Of a stretch of DNA of 64,000 nucleotides, positions 35,348-42,590 are shown piece after piece. Origin of the DNA: Alphaproteobacteria bacterium UBA3768 (GTDB lineage: Bacteria; Pseudomonadota; Alphaproteobacteria; CAAHEQ01; UBA3637); NCBI GenBank assembly GCA_002372315.1, contig DFFU01000026.1, positions 13,348 to 77,347 of the forward strand, given 5' to 3'. A program made the translations under genes and the position numbers. Each line of letters begins with the position of its first letter. Within the stretch, counting starts at the first letter, position 1. The notes under the pieces were generated by a model. It saw only the letters and a list, made by a program, of their open reading frames with translations. It did not search any database and was not told where the DNA came from.

Positions 35348-36744
35348 TGGATATAAATGACTTTCTAACAGATTTACTTAAAAAAGATTTCAAAAAGAAA
35401 TCTAAAGGAAAGTCAGCATCCAGTGCCATCAACGCCATTAAAACTGTATCAAGTCCTATGGAAGATAAGGATTATAAGTTAGATAAGGCACAAGAAGAAC
35501 TGTTTGACTTGATTGAAAACACCCATACAAATGTATTCATTCAAGGTCAGGCAGGAACAGGAAAATCAACTTTTATCAACCACTTAAAGAAATATTCTGA
35601 TAAAAGGATCAGAATTGTCTGTCCAACAGCAGTTGCTGCCATCAATGTTGGTGGAACAACCATACATTCTTTATTCAAATTACCATTCTCTGATTTTTTT
35701 ATCTTTGATGATCTATTAAAAGAAAAAAGACAGAAACTTAAATCCATCTTGAATAAGACAGATTTACTCATAATTGATGAAGTTTCTATGGTTAGACCAG
35801 ATATGTTGGATATTATAGACCTGCTATCCAGACAAGCAAAAGGTAAGGATGAACCATTTGGTGGATTACAGATGCTTCTGATAGGTGATTTATGCCAATT
35901 ACCGCCAGTAATTAAATCCAATGCTTACCATATCTTTAAGGAAGCATATGGACATAGAAATCCATATTTCTTTGATGCCAACTCTTATAAAGCAGGAAAC
36001 TTTGAAAAAATTGAACTGACAAAGGTTTATAGACAATCTGACAAAGAATTATTGAAAAATCTTATCAGGGTTAGGGAAAACAAAGAGGTTGATGAAGCAG
36101 TTGAATACTTTAATACCTGTAAGATTGATGATGAAGATGTCCTCAATACTGCTATGACTATCACTCCTTATAAACAAGTAGCAGAAAACATCAACCAAAA
36201 GAGATTGGGAGAATTAGAAACTCCTGTTCATACTTATGTTTGCCAAACCAAAGGAACATTTGATGAAGCAAAGGAATGTCCTTCTCCCAGAGTTTTAACA
36301 TTAAAAGAAGGTGCTTTGGTTATCTTTAATAAGAATAACCCACCGTCTTGGATAAATGGAACAAGTGGAATTATTGAGAAATTGGAAGATGATGCTATTA
36401 CTGTAAAGGTCTTAAAAACTGGTGAAAGTGTTGCTGTTAAAAGAGAAGAATGGAAAAGTTATCAGTATGATTATGACAGAGAAACAGGAACTGTTGTTGA
36501 AAAAGAAGTTGGGACATTTATTCAATTCCCATTACAACTGGGATATGCTCTGACTATTCATAAAGCACAAGGTAAAACTTTGGATAAAGTTGTAATAGAC
36601 CTGAATAGAGGAGCATTTGCTCATGGTCAATTATATGTTGCTTTAAGTAGAACCAGAAAGAAAGCAGATATTCATTTAACTAAAAGAATTGATGTATCTG
36701 ATATTATTATGGATGATAGAATTGTTGAGTTTATGGGGAAATAA
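35347..36744 (+). CDS. PIF1/RecD2-like ATP-dependent DNA helicase
   Basis: The 465-aa SF1B helicase has Walker A (GQAGTGKST, residues 67-75), GGTTIHSLFKLP (motif Ia), D144-E-V-S147, GDLCQLPPV (motif III), YRQ (motif IV), GYALTIHKAQGKTLDKVVID (motif V) and YVALSRTR (motif VI). PIF1-type enzymes unwind DNA 5'-3', displace proteins and resolve G-quadruplex or R-loop structures. It is translationally coupled to the type ISP-like gene upstream and 1 bp from the nuclease gene downstream. The short N-terminal extension has Lys-rich and coiled sequence. Confidence 0.9.
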   Translation: MDINDFLTDLLKKDFKKKSKGKSASSAINAIKTVSSPMEDKDYKLDKAQEELFDLIENTHTNVFIQGQAGTGKSTFINHLKKYSDKRIRIVCPTAVAAINVGGTTIHSLFKLPFSDFFIFDDLLKEKRQKLKSILNKTDLLIIDEVSMVRPDMLDIIDLLSRQAKGKDEPFGGLQMLLIGDLCQLPPVIKSNAYHIFKEAYGHRNPYFFDANSYKAGNFEKIELTKVYRQSDKELLKNLIRVRENKEVDEAVEYFNTCKIDDEDVLNTAMTITPYKQVAENINQKRLGELETPVHTYVCQTKGTFDEAKECPSPRVLTLKEGALVIFNKNNPPSWINGTSGIIEKLEDDAITVKVLKTGESVAVKREEWKSYQYDYDRETGTVVEKEVGTFIQFPLQLGYALTIHKAQGKTLDKVVIDLNRGAFAHGQLYVALSRTRKKADIHLTKRIDVSDIIMDDRIVEFMGK

Positions 36745-36745
36745 G

Positions 36746-37558
36746 ATGCTAAAAGTTGGAACAAGAGAAGAAATTAAACAATTCTTAAAGGAACATAATA
36801 CAGGATTTTATGTGTATATCCTGTATCATCCAAACAAAACCCCATTCTATGTAGGTAAAGGAAAAGGAAAAGGAAATAGAGTATTTCAGCATGAATATGA
36901 AGTAGAACATTCCCAGTATAATAATCCATATAAAATCAACACAATTAAAAAAATATACAGATTGGGGGGAACTGTTGGATATGGTATTGACAATATCTTT
37001 GAACAGGAAGCAGATGCCTTTGCCAGAGAAAGAGAATTAGTAAAACAAATTGGGAGACCCCCATTAACCAATTTAACTGATGGAGGAGAAGGTGCTGTCA
37101 ATTTAGACCTTATCTCAAAACAAAAACATAATGATACTCTTTGGGGAGATACTGGGGATAATCCAAGAAGTATTATAAACAGAACCTTCCAAGAATTAGC
37201 ACCAGTAAAATCTGTGCCTATAAAACCACTCCAACAGTTCAAAGCAGTCCATCTAACTCCTCATCCAAAGGCAAGAAATTATAGTCCAAGAGAAGCAGCA
37301 GCACTCTTTATCAGTTCTGTCTTTAATGGGGTTTTAATTGAAGAAGGAGCAATTATTCCAAGATTGGTCAATATCAAAGGGGTAGATGGAATTATAGAAA
37401 ATGGAGTTGGAAGAGATATTTTAGTTGCTGGTTGGGCAACCATTATTCCAAATGATGACCCAACATTAGAACAATTCCAACTAACTAAAAGTGGTAAGGA
37501 TGCTATCCAAAGATACATCAAGGATTTACCAAAAGAAGTGCTCAACAGGTATATGTAA
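36746..37558 (+). CDS. GIY-YIG nuclease of the LEM-3-like type
   Basis: Starts at ATG 36746, one base after the helicase stop; an earlier in-frame ATG would overlap the helicase. The GIY-YIG core is present: F21-Y22-V-Y24, then Y35-V-G37, and the catalytic Arg45 in GNRVFQHEYE. Further conserved sequence includes DAFARERELVKQIGR and LTNLTDGGEG, typical of the LEM-3-like group. The C-terminal ~110 residues are an unknown domain. It probably nicks or cleaves DNA as part of the operon's defence role. Confidence 0.85.
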   Translation: MLKVGTREEIKQFLKEHNTGFYVYILYHPNKTPFYVGKGKGKGNRVFQHEYEVEHSQYNNPYKINTIKKIYRLGGTVGYGIDNIFEQEADAFARERELVKQIGRPPLTNLTDGGEGAVNLDLISKQKHNDTLWGDTGDNPRSIINRTFQELAPVKSVPIKPLQQFKAVHLTPHPKARNYSPREAAALFISSVFNGVLIEEGAIIPRLVNIKGVDGIIENGVGRDILVAGWATIIPNDDPTLEQFQLTKSGKDAIQRYIKDLPKEVLNRYM

Positions 37559-37569
37559 AGGAGAATAAT

Positions 37570-37776
37570 ATGGGATTTTTTAGTGAATTATTTGGTGCTA
37601 TTATGAACCAGAACAATAATTATGGAGATCAAAATTACCATAGAGGAGAACCCACAGCAGAAGATTACATTAGGTCTGGTGAAATAGAAAAAGACAACTA
37701 TGATGATGGCAAAAGGAACACCATAGATGAGGATGGTGGTTTGTCTGATAGTTGGGACAAAGAGGATAGAGAATAA
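37570..37776 (+). CDS. 68-aa acidic protein ending the restriction operon
   Basis: The protein begins MGFFSELFGAIM (short amphipathic helix). The rest is polar and acidic (18 Asp/Glu against about 7 Lys/Arg), with EDYIRSGEIEKDNYDDG. AAAGGAG lies 7 nt before its ATG, 11 bp after the nuclease gene. Acidic small proteins next to restriction enzymes can be DNA mimics or inhibitors, but this is inference and no family is recognised. Confidence 0.7.
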   Translation: MGFFSELFGAIMNQNNNYGDQNYHRGEPTAEDYIRSGEIEKDNYDDGKRNTIDEDGGLSDSWDKEDRE

Positions 37777-38385
37777 TTAAAGGTTTCCTATCCCCACTTT
37801 CTTCAAATATCTACACATAGTTGTTGGATGAACTCCCATTATCTTGGATATTTTTGCTTGTGATATACCTTTATCAAGCAATTTTTTTATCTTCTGTCTG
37901 CTCTTGGATAGTTTTAATTCTCTTGTCTTTGAACCCAATGGTCTTCCTAATTTTACATTCTGTTCTTTTAATTTATTTAATGCCATTCTAATTCTGGTGG
38001 AGATGTGGTCTCTTTCAATTTCAGCAGCAAGACCAAAGGTATATGCCATTATTTTGGATTGTAAATCATTCTTAAAGTTATAATTCTCTTTAATACTGAT
38101 AATTTTAATATCTTTATTAATAGCATCCTGTAAAATACCTGCCAGTTCATAAAGATTTCTTGCTAACCTACTAATCTCTGTAATAATAATGGTATCCCCA
38201 GCAACTGCTGTTTCCATCAACTTACCTAATTCTCTTTTACTCAAAGGTTTTCTACTGCTAATGTTTTCCTCTATCCATCTATCCACTTTAATCCTGTTGT
38301 TTTTAGCATATTCAACAATAGCAAAGTGTTGGTTGGAACAGGTTTGTTTCTTTTCCATAGAACACCTACAATATCCATAAATCAT
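37777..38385 (-). CDS. Serine recombinase (resolvase/invertase family), 202 aa
   Basis: N-terminal catalytic domain: YGYCRCSMEKKQT with the nucleophilic Ser9 and the second motif TEISRLARNLYEL. The E-helix and linker follow (FGLAAEIERDHISTRIRMAL), then a C-terminal HTH (SQAKISKIMGVHPTTMCRYL). The size and HTH fit the Mpi-like DNA invertase/resolvase group. It is convergent with the defence operon without a gap and is the counterpart of a second, plus-strand recombinase at 40352. No invertible segment is obvious. Confidence 0.88.
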   Translation of the reverse strand: MIYGYCRCSMEKKQTCSNQHFAIVEYAKNNRIKVDRWIEENISSRKPLSKRELGKLMETAVAGDTIIITEISRLARNLYELAGILQDAINKDIKIISIKENYNFKNDLQSKIMAYTFGLAAEIERDHISTRIRMALNKLKEQNVKLGRPLGSKTRELKLSKSRQKIKKLLDKGISQAKISKIMGVHPTTMCRYLKKVGIGNL

Positions 38386-38549
38386 AATTCACCTCTTTTT
38401 ATTTTATTTATTGAAAATACAAGATTTTTTGTTGTAAGAAGTGTTAGCAAATAATCATTTGTTTTCTCAATGACTTATACAATTCCTAATTACAACAAGA
38501 TACAAATTGCCACATATTCCTTATTTTTCAATATATTCAATGGAATAAT

Positions 38550-38574
38550 GAGGTGTTTTAGATACCTCTTTTTT
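38550..38574 (+). terminator. Possible terminator before the SLOG operon
   Basis: GAGGT-N9-ACCTC, followed by TTTTTT. The stem is short (5 bp). Confidence 0.4.
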
Positions 38575-38588
38575 ATCTAAAAAAGTAT

Positions 38589-38617
38589 TTGCTTTTTAAC
38601 AAATGTTTTTGTAATAT
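38589..38617 (+). promoter_or_regulatory. Promoter of the SLOG operon
   Basis: TTGCTT-N17-TAATAT. The expected start is at or next to the ATG at 38625, so the transcript would be leaderless. Confidence 0.6.
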
Positions 38618-38624
38618 TCTGGGT

Positions 38625-39077
38625 ATGACTAAAACTTGTTGCTTTTTTGGTAATGCTACTATCTGGAATGTGAAGGAAATTGCTGATAAAATTAGGAAAG
38701 CAGTAGTTGATTTAATAACCAATAAGCAAGTTGATACTTTCTTGGTTGGGATTAAAGGTGAGTTTGAAACATTATCACATAAAATATTACAGGAAATAAG
38801 ATTAGATTATCCAAATATTAAAATTATGCTGGTAATTGCTTATGAAAGAGACCTTCATAAATGTGGTTATCACTTTGATGACTTTTATTATCCACCATTA
38901 GCAGAAGTTGGGTATAGGGGATGGAGCATTGCTAAAAGGAATGATTGGATTGTAGAACAAACAGATTATGTGATTGCTTGTAATCAGTATCAAGGTAGAG
39001 CATACAACTATTGTAAAAAAGCAAAAAACAAAGGAAAAACCATTATTGAGATAGGAAAACAAGATGAACCTGTTTAA
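38625..39077 (+). CDS. SLOG/DUF1273-like nucleotide-binding protein
   Basis: Starts at ATG 38625 (MTKTCCFFGNATIW). The N-terminal Rossmann-like motif TCCFFGN is followed by FLVGIKGEFETLSHKILQEIRLDYPNIKIMLVIAYERD, then WIVEQTDYVIACNQYQGRAYNYCKKAKNKGKTIIEI. These are in the order of SLOG/DUF1273 proteins, which sense or make nucleotide signals in bacterial conflict systems. It is the first of four short genes with overlaps (39064, 39295, 39705). An earlier in-frame ATG at 38589 would overlap the promoter. Confidence 0.7.
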   Translation: MTKTCCFFGNATIWNVKEIADKIRKAVVDLITNKQVDTFLVGIKGEFETLSHKILQEIRLDYPNIKIMLVIAYERDLHKCGYHFDDFYYPPLAEVGYRGWSIAKRNDWIVEQTDYVIACNQYQGRAYNYCKKAKNKGKTIIEIGKQDEPV

Positions 39078-39246
39078 TTTTTTTAAGAAGAAACCTGAAA
39101 GCACATTAGATAAAGCATTAAAGGAAGTTGAAAGAGTTGGTAAGCAACAACCAGTAAAGGGAGTTGAGGCATTGGATGAATATTTCAAAGCACATCCCTA
39201 TAAAATGAAAAAGATAAAAAGTAAAAAAAGAACTAAAAAGCAATAA
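39064..39246 (+). CDS. 60-aa Lys-rich small protein
   Basis: Starts inside the 3' end of the SLOG gene (14-bp overlap). The sequence MNLFNFFKKKPESTLDKALKEVERVG is helical and the end KKIKSKKRTKKQ is strongly basic, suggesting nucleic-acid or acidic-partner binding. The function is unknown and coding support is moderate. Confidence 0.5.
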   Translation: MNLFNFFKKKPESTLDKALKEVERVGKQQPVKGVEALDEYFKAHPYKMKKIKSKKRTKKQ

Positions 39247-39294
39247 ATTACATCTTTTAACCAATAAATACTTATACCAACAAAGGATATAAGT

Positions 39295-39708
39295 ATGATG
39301 GATTATGATGATGTAGATATAGTGTTAGAAAACTTACCACTTTTATTACAAAATAAGGATAAGATATTAAATAATAAAACTTATTCAAAATGTAAAATAA
39401 GAGGTTCAGGTATATTTTTTAAGAATAAAAACATCTATATTGGTTTTACATTAGGCAATTTGCTTAAATTATGGTCCAGTCCTTGTTCCTGTTGGAAGTT
39501 TAGTAAGTATTATACCTATAAGATGACCTTGTTTGGCAATGGTGAAGCAGATATATTCTCCAAAGCAGTTGATGGTTCTTATCAGCAATCTTTAATAGAT
39601 GGGGATTTAATTGTTCCACATATTGAAGATGCTGTAAGAATAGGTGAAATGGTGCTAATTCCAAAATGTATAGATGATGTAATTAAAGAATTAAAGGAAA
39701 GTAGATGA
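39295..39708 (+). CDS. 137-aa unknown protein
   Basis: The protein has acidic N-terminal residues (MMDYDDVDIVLENLPLLL), Cys residues near positions 33 and 64-66 (SSPCSCWKFSKYYTY) and a mixed alpha/beta pattern. No domain is recognised. AAAGGA stands 7 nt before the ATG, and the stop overlaps the start of the next gene by ATGA, so both are translated together. It belongs to the SLOG operon. Confidence 0.65.
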   Translation: MMDYDDVDIVLENLPLLLQNKDKILNNKTYSKCKIRGSGIFFKNKNIYIGFTLGNLLKLWSSPCSCWKFSKYYTYKMTLFGNGEADIFSKAVDGSYQQSLIDGDLIVPHIEDAVRIGEMVLIPKCIDDVIKELKESR

Positions 39709-40139
39709 AATTTGATTTTAGTGAGATAAAGAAGTTTTTACAGGAAAAAGCAGATATTGCCAAAGTGGTATCTATATCACCATCATTTGGTAGTGAATTT
39801 ACCACAGATTTAAGTAATGCTACACTTATACCAAAGAAAAAAGAACCAACTATGAGTGATGAAGAACTACAATTCCTTGAATTATGCCAAAAACTTTTAA
39901 GAAAACTTGGTTTCATAAAAACAAGTTATGACTTTTCAGAGCAATTCATGGGTAAGAGTAAGCATTATTATTCAATGCTTTTAAGTGAAGGTAGGCAATG
40001 TTCCATAGATGGATTACACAATTTAATTAAAAATATTGAAACATTGAATGATGTTCCTGCCACTTCATCAAAATATTTGGATGATTTAATAGAAAAAGGA
40101 AATAAACTTTTAACCAAAAGGTTGCTGAAATACTTTTAA
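39705..40139 (+). CDS. 144-aa protein with possible HTH segment
   Basis: The central part (FSEQFMGKSKHYYSMLLSEGRQCSIDGLHNLIKNIE) resembles an HTH-containing module in which a serine-rich turn joins two helices. The N-terminal half is acidic. The last gene of the SLOG operon, it ends before a strong terminator. It may be the operon's regulator. No family is certain. Confidence 0.6.
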   Translation: MKFDFSEIKKFLQEKADIAKVVSISPSFGSEFTTDLSNATLIPKKKEPTMSDEELQFLELCQKLLRKLGFIKTSYDFSEQFMGKSKHYYSMLLSEGRQCSIDGLHNLIKNIETLNDVPATSSKYLDDLIEKGNKLLTKRLLKYF

Positions 40140-40181
40140 TTTTACTTTTATTTTCAAAATTCTCATACAGCAACTTGGTTG

Positions 40182-40216
40182 TTCCTCATAATTCAATAAT
40201 TATGGGGAATTTTTAT
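40182..40216 (+). terminator. Terminator of the SLOG operon
   Basis: TTCCTCATAATT and AATTATGGGGAA (one G-U pair) form a 12-bp stem with loop CAAT, followed by TTTTTATT. Confidence 0.75.
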
Positions 40217-40277
40217 TGTAAAATCAGAGTTTAGTTGGACCATACATAAAAAAAGTGTAAAAACAGAGTTAAATGTA

Positions 40278-40308
40278 TTGACAATTTTACAATTTTGCGA
40301 TATTGTAA
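40278..40308 (+). promoter_or_regulatory. Resolvase promoter with overlapping inverted repeat (res/operator)
   Basis: TTGACA-N17-TATTGT (40278-40306) overlaps the inverted repeat TTACAAT-N8-ATTGTAA (40287-40308), 44 bp before the resolvase ATG. This layout is typical of a res site through which a resolvase represses its own gene. Two of the element's rare CG dinucleotides lie here and just after. Confidence 0.55.
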
Positions 40309-40351
40309 TGCGACTTTTAAGAGTTCAAATTTACAAAAAAAGGAGCATTCA

Positions 40352-40897
40352 ATGGATTTTGGGTATAAAAGAGTATCAACCATAGACCAATCAACCGAAA
40401 GACAATTGGAAGGAATTAAACTGGACCGAGTTTTTGAAGATAAACTATCTGGTAAGGATAGGAATAGACCACAATTGGACTTGCTGTTGTCAATTTTAAG
40501 AGAAGGAGACACAATCCACATTCATAGTATGGATAGGTTAGCAAGGAACACCAGAGACCTACTCAATTTGGTGGAAGAAATTACAGGAAAGAATTGTAAA
40601 GTCATCTTTCACACAGAACATCTGTCCTTTGAACCTAATAAAACAGACCCATACCAACAGTTGATGATGACAATGTTGGGAGCAGTAGCACAATTGGAGA
40701 GAAGTTTAATCCTTCAAAGACAGAAGGAGGGGATTGCCATTGCCAAGAGTAAAGGAAGATTTAAGGGAGGGAAAAGTAAGTTATCAGCAGAACAGGTGCT
40801 GGAATTAAAGGAATTATCCAAAACCAACTCAATTACATCTCTGGCAAAAAAGTTTGGTATCACCAGACCTACTTGCTATGCTTATTTGAAAGGATAA
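40352..40897 (+). CDS. Serine resolvase (Tn3/ParA-like), 181 aa
   Basis: Starts at ATG 40352 with AAAGGAG upstream. It has the catalytic domain (FGYKRVSTIDQSTERQL with the nucleophilic Ser in RVST, then IHSMDRLARNTRDLLNL), E-helix (QLERSLILQRQKEGIAIAKSKGRF) and a C-terminal HTH (SITSLAKKFGITRPTCYAYL). Length and motifs match small resolvases. It probably resolves multimers or cointegrates of the element. The first 130 bp of gene and upstream DNA hold 4 of the element's 10 CG dinucleotides. Confidence 0.92.
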   Translation: MDFGYKRVSTIDQSTERQLEGIKLDRVFEDKLSGKDRNRPQLDLLLSILREGDTIHIHSMDRLARNTRDLLNLVEEITGKNCKVIFHTEHLSFEPNKTDPYQQLMMTMLGAVAQLERSLILQRQKEGIAIAKSKGRFKGGKSKLSAEQVLELKELSKTNSITSLAKKFGITRPTCYAYLKG

Positions 40898-40899
40898 TC

Positions 40900-41154
40900 T
40901 TATTGGCAGGTTAGTAGAAGGTATTTCTCTGTAATTACCTTTTCTCTTTCTTTGACTTCAAACTTAATGTGATGGTTCATAAATGTAATCTCCCCAGATT
41001 TATGTTCCTTATCATCATCCTTAAAATCATTATAATTAGCAATTAGTTGTTCAAGTTGCCACATTTCCTTACTATTAAATAAAGGGAAATCTGGGGGTGA
41101 ATAGACCTTTGTAAATTGTTTCCTAATCTTATCATTTTCTTTTGATGGTTTCAT
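40900..41154 (-). CDS. 84-aa unknown protein
   Basis: The minus-strand gene has a strong AGGAGG 5 nt upstream of ATG, which makes it real. The sequence is charged and helical (MKPSKENDKIRKQFTKVYSP ... EMWQLEQLIANYNDF). No domain is recognised. It faces the resolvase gene tail to tail with a 2-bp gap. Confidence 0.65.
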   Translation of the reverse strand: MKPSKENDKIRKQFTKVYSPPDFPLFNSKEMWQLEQLIANYNDFKDDDKEHKSGEITFMNHHIKFEVKEREKVITEKYLLLTCQ

Positions 41155-41180
41155 AAGAACCTCCTGTAAAGATTAGATAT

Positions 41181-41210
41181 CAAAATCCCCCTAAAATAAA
41201 GCAGGGGGAT
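41181..41210 (-). terminator. Terminator of the pentapeptide-repeat gene
   Basis: Read on the minus strand, ATCCCCC and GGGGGAT pair around a 12-nt loop, followed by TTTTG. It lies between the stop of the upstream gene (41268) and the start of the 84-aa gene. Confidence 0.55.
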
Positions 41211-41267
41211 GATATTTTCAGTGAATCCAATATAAATGTTGGAATATTTGAGATAATCTTGGATTAT

Positions 41268-42350
41268 TTAAGAATTTTTACATTCTTCTTCAAATCTTCT
41301 TTTGAACTCCATTACTTCTGAAAGTGGATACTTCAAAGGTTTATGTCCTTTGTTGGATGGTGTTGGCATCCAAAGAAACTCACCTTTCTCTGCTTTATGC
41401 TTTGCCAGTGTTTTTCTTTTCCTGAATGAAGCAGGACCAATTCCAACAATTTCACACATCTCTTTTTCCAACACCACATCTGGGATTAGATTAGGGGAAA
41501 TCTGATTGTTTGAAGGAGGTAATCCCATCATCTTTCTTCTTTTTTCCATTTCCTCTGTTTCAGGTGGAAGAAGAGATTTATATTTCATAACATTCTTTTG
41601 AACTTCTTTCATCATCTCTGACATTACATATAAATTAGAGTGTTCAAGACAATAGATGAACTCTTGTAATCCATCTATAAGTTCTTTTTCCATCTTATGT
41701 TCTTGATTATACCACCAATCAACATTGTAGAACAAACTTCTTAAACCAAACTTGACATCCCCAAATCTAAAACAACCAGAAAACTTGGTATCTTGGCAAT
41801 TAAAATCCAAACCATTGAGATGATAAAAACTTGTCATTCCTAAAAGTTCAGATTGCTTAAATGCTATTGTGCTATGGTATTCTTTATTTCCATTTCCACT
41901 AATTAGCACTTTTGAAAGAGCATTGGTTATAATGTTGTTGAAATCAGCATAACCATTAAAATCACAGGTATCCAAAGTCAAATTGCCAGAAAACTTTGAT
42001 TTATTAAAACTGAAATCACAATTAAAAGAGCATTCCTTAAAGGTAGTATTGCCATTAAAAGAGCAACCCTCAAATGTAAATGGAATATTACAATTTTTGT
42101 TTTTAATGTTCAAATCAGTAAAGTGGCAATTTTTGAATAAGATTTTGTTATAATTAGTGAGTTTATCAGTAAGACCTTCATATTGACCACCTAATAAATC
42201 AGCAACTACTTTTGAGTTTGTTTTGAAATCTTTATTTTGAATAAAAAATAACTTCTTACTTTTCATAGATTGTCTTAAAGCATCATACTCATCCCCTGTA
42301 AAAGTATCATCTTTTCTGCCTTCTGGTCTTTCTCTGATTATAACTGCCAT
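41268..42350 (-). CDS. Pentapeptide-repeat protein with C-terminal DNA-binding region
   Basis: The 360-aa protein has residues ~70-190 built from pentapeptide repeats of the A(D/N)LXX family (LFKNCHFTDLNIK, FEGCSFNGNTTF, FKECSFNCDFSF, FNKSKFSGNLTL, LDTCDFNGYADF). Such solenoids mimic DNA and can protect gyrase. The C-terminal ~120 residues carry IVGIGPASFRKRKTLAKHK, a likely HTH. AAAGGAGG precedes the ATG. It is the last gene before the right attachment repeat. Confidence 0.75.
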   Translation of the reverse strand: MAVIIRERPEGRKDDTFTGDEYDALRQSMKSKKLFFIQNKDFKTNSKVVADLLGGQYEGLTDKLTNYNKILFKNCHFTDLNIKNKNCNIPFTFEGCSFNGNTTFKECSFNCDFSFNKSKFSGNLTLDTCDFNGYADFNNIITNALSKVLISGNGNKEYHSTIAFKQSELLGMTSFYHLNGLDFNCQDTKFSGCFRFGDVKFGLRSLFYNVDWWYNQEHKMEKELIDGLQEFIYCLEHSNLYVMSEMMKEVQKNVMKYKSLLPPETEEMEKRRKMMGLPPSNNQISPNLIPDVVLEKEMCEIVGIGPASFRKRKTLAKHKAEKGEFLWMPTPSNKGHKPLKYPLSEVMEFKRRFEEECKNS

Positions 42351-42418
42351 AGTTGCCTCCTTTGAGCATTTTTATGGGTAGCATTATACACCAAAATTAC
42401 CTCCAAAAGCAATCCAAA

Positions 42419-42443
42419 TGTTGAAAATATGTTGAAAAAAAAT
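42419..42443 (+). repeat. TGTTGAAAA repeats, candidate integrase arm sites (right)
   Basis: Two copies start at 42419 and 42430, 11 bp apart, matching the first two copies near attL (25197, 25208) in sequence, orientation and spacing. Confidence 0.45.
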
Positions 42444-42499
42444 AGTCCAAAAGTTCATCACTTTTAGACCTCTTATAAGTTATTGATTTTATTGAAAAA

Positions 42500-42556
42500 A
42501 TGGTGGGTGCGACAGGGATTGAACCTGTGACCCCTACCGTGTGAAGGTAATGCTCT
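42500..42556 (+). repeat. Right attachment repeat (attR), 57 bp
   Basis: Identical to 25007-25063, inside the right tRNA-Val gene. Confidence 0.9.
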
Positions 42557-42575
42557 CCCGCTGAGCTACGCACCC
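42504..42575 (-). tRNA. tRNA-Val (CAC anticodon)
   Basis: The minus strand folds perfectly: acceptor GGGTGCG/CGCACCC, D-arm GCTC/GAGC, anticodon stem TTACC/GGTAG with loop TTCACAC (anticodon CAC), T-loop TTCAATC with stem ACAGG/CCTGT. The discriminator is A and CCA is not encoded. Its 5' half comes from the chromosome side, and the 3' half carries attR. It is the intact copy. Confidence 0.93.
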
Positions 42576-42590
42576 AAGTTCAATGCTCGT

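Larger units (their letters stand above)
25007..42556. mobile_element. Integrative element in tRNA-Val, 17.5 kb
   Basis: The element is bounded by 57-bp perfect direct repeats (25007-25063 and 42500-42556), both inside tRNA-Val(CAC) copies. It starts with a P4-type tyrosine integrase and an AlpA-like HTH gene and carries about 17 genes, mostly of unknown function. It also holds a restriction-helicase-nuclease operon, an iteron array and two serine recombinases. The interior has about 10 CG dinucleotides in 17.4 kb (near 27352, 33240, 34138, 35433, 35903, 36344, 40298, 40311, 40396, 40427). Flanking chromosome has about 20 per kb. Arginine is encoded by AGA/AGG almost without exception. No conjugation, capsid or portal genes are seen. 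Confidence 0.9.
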
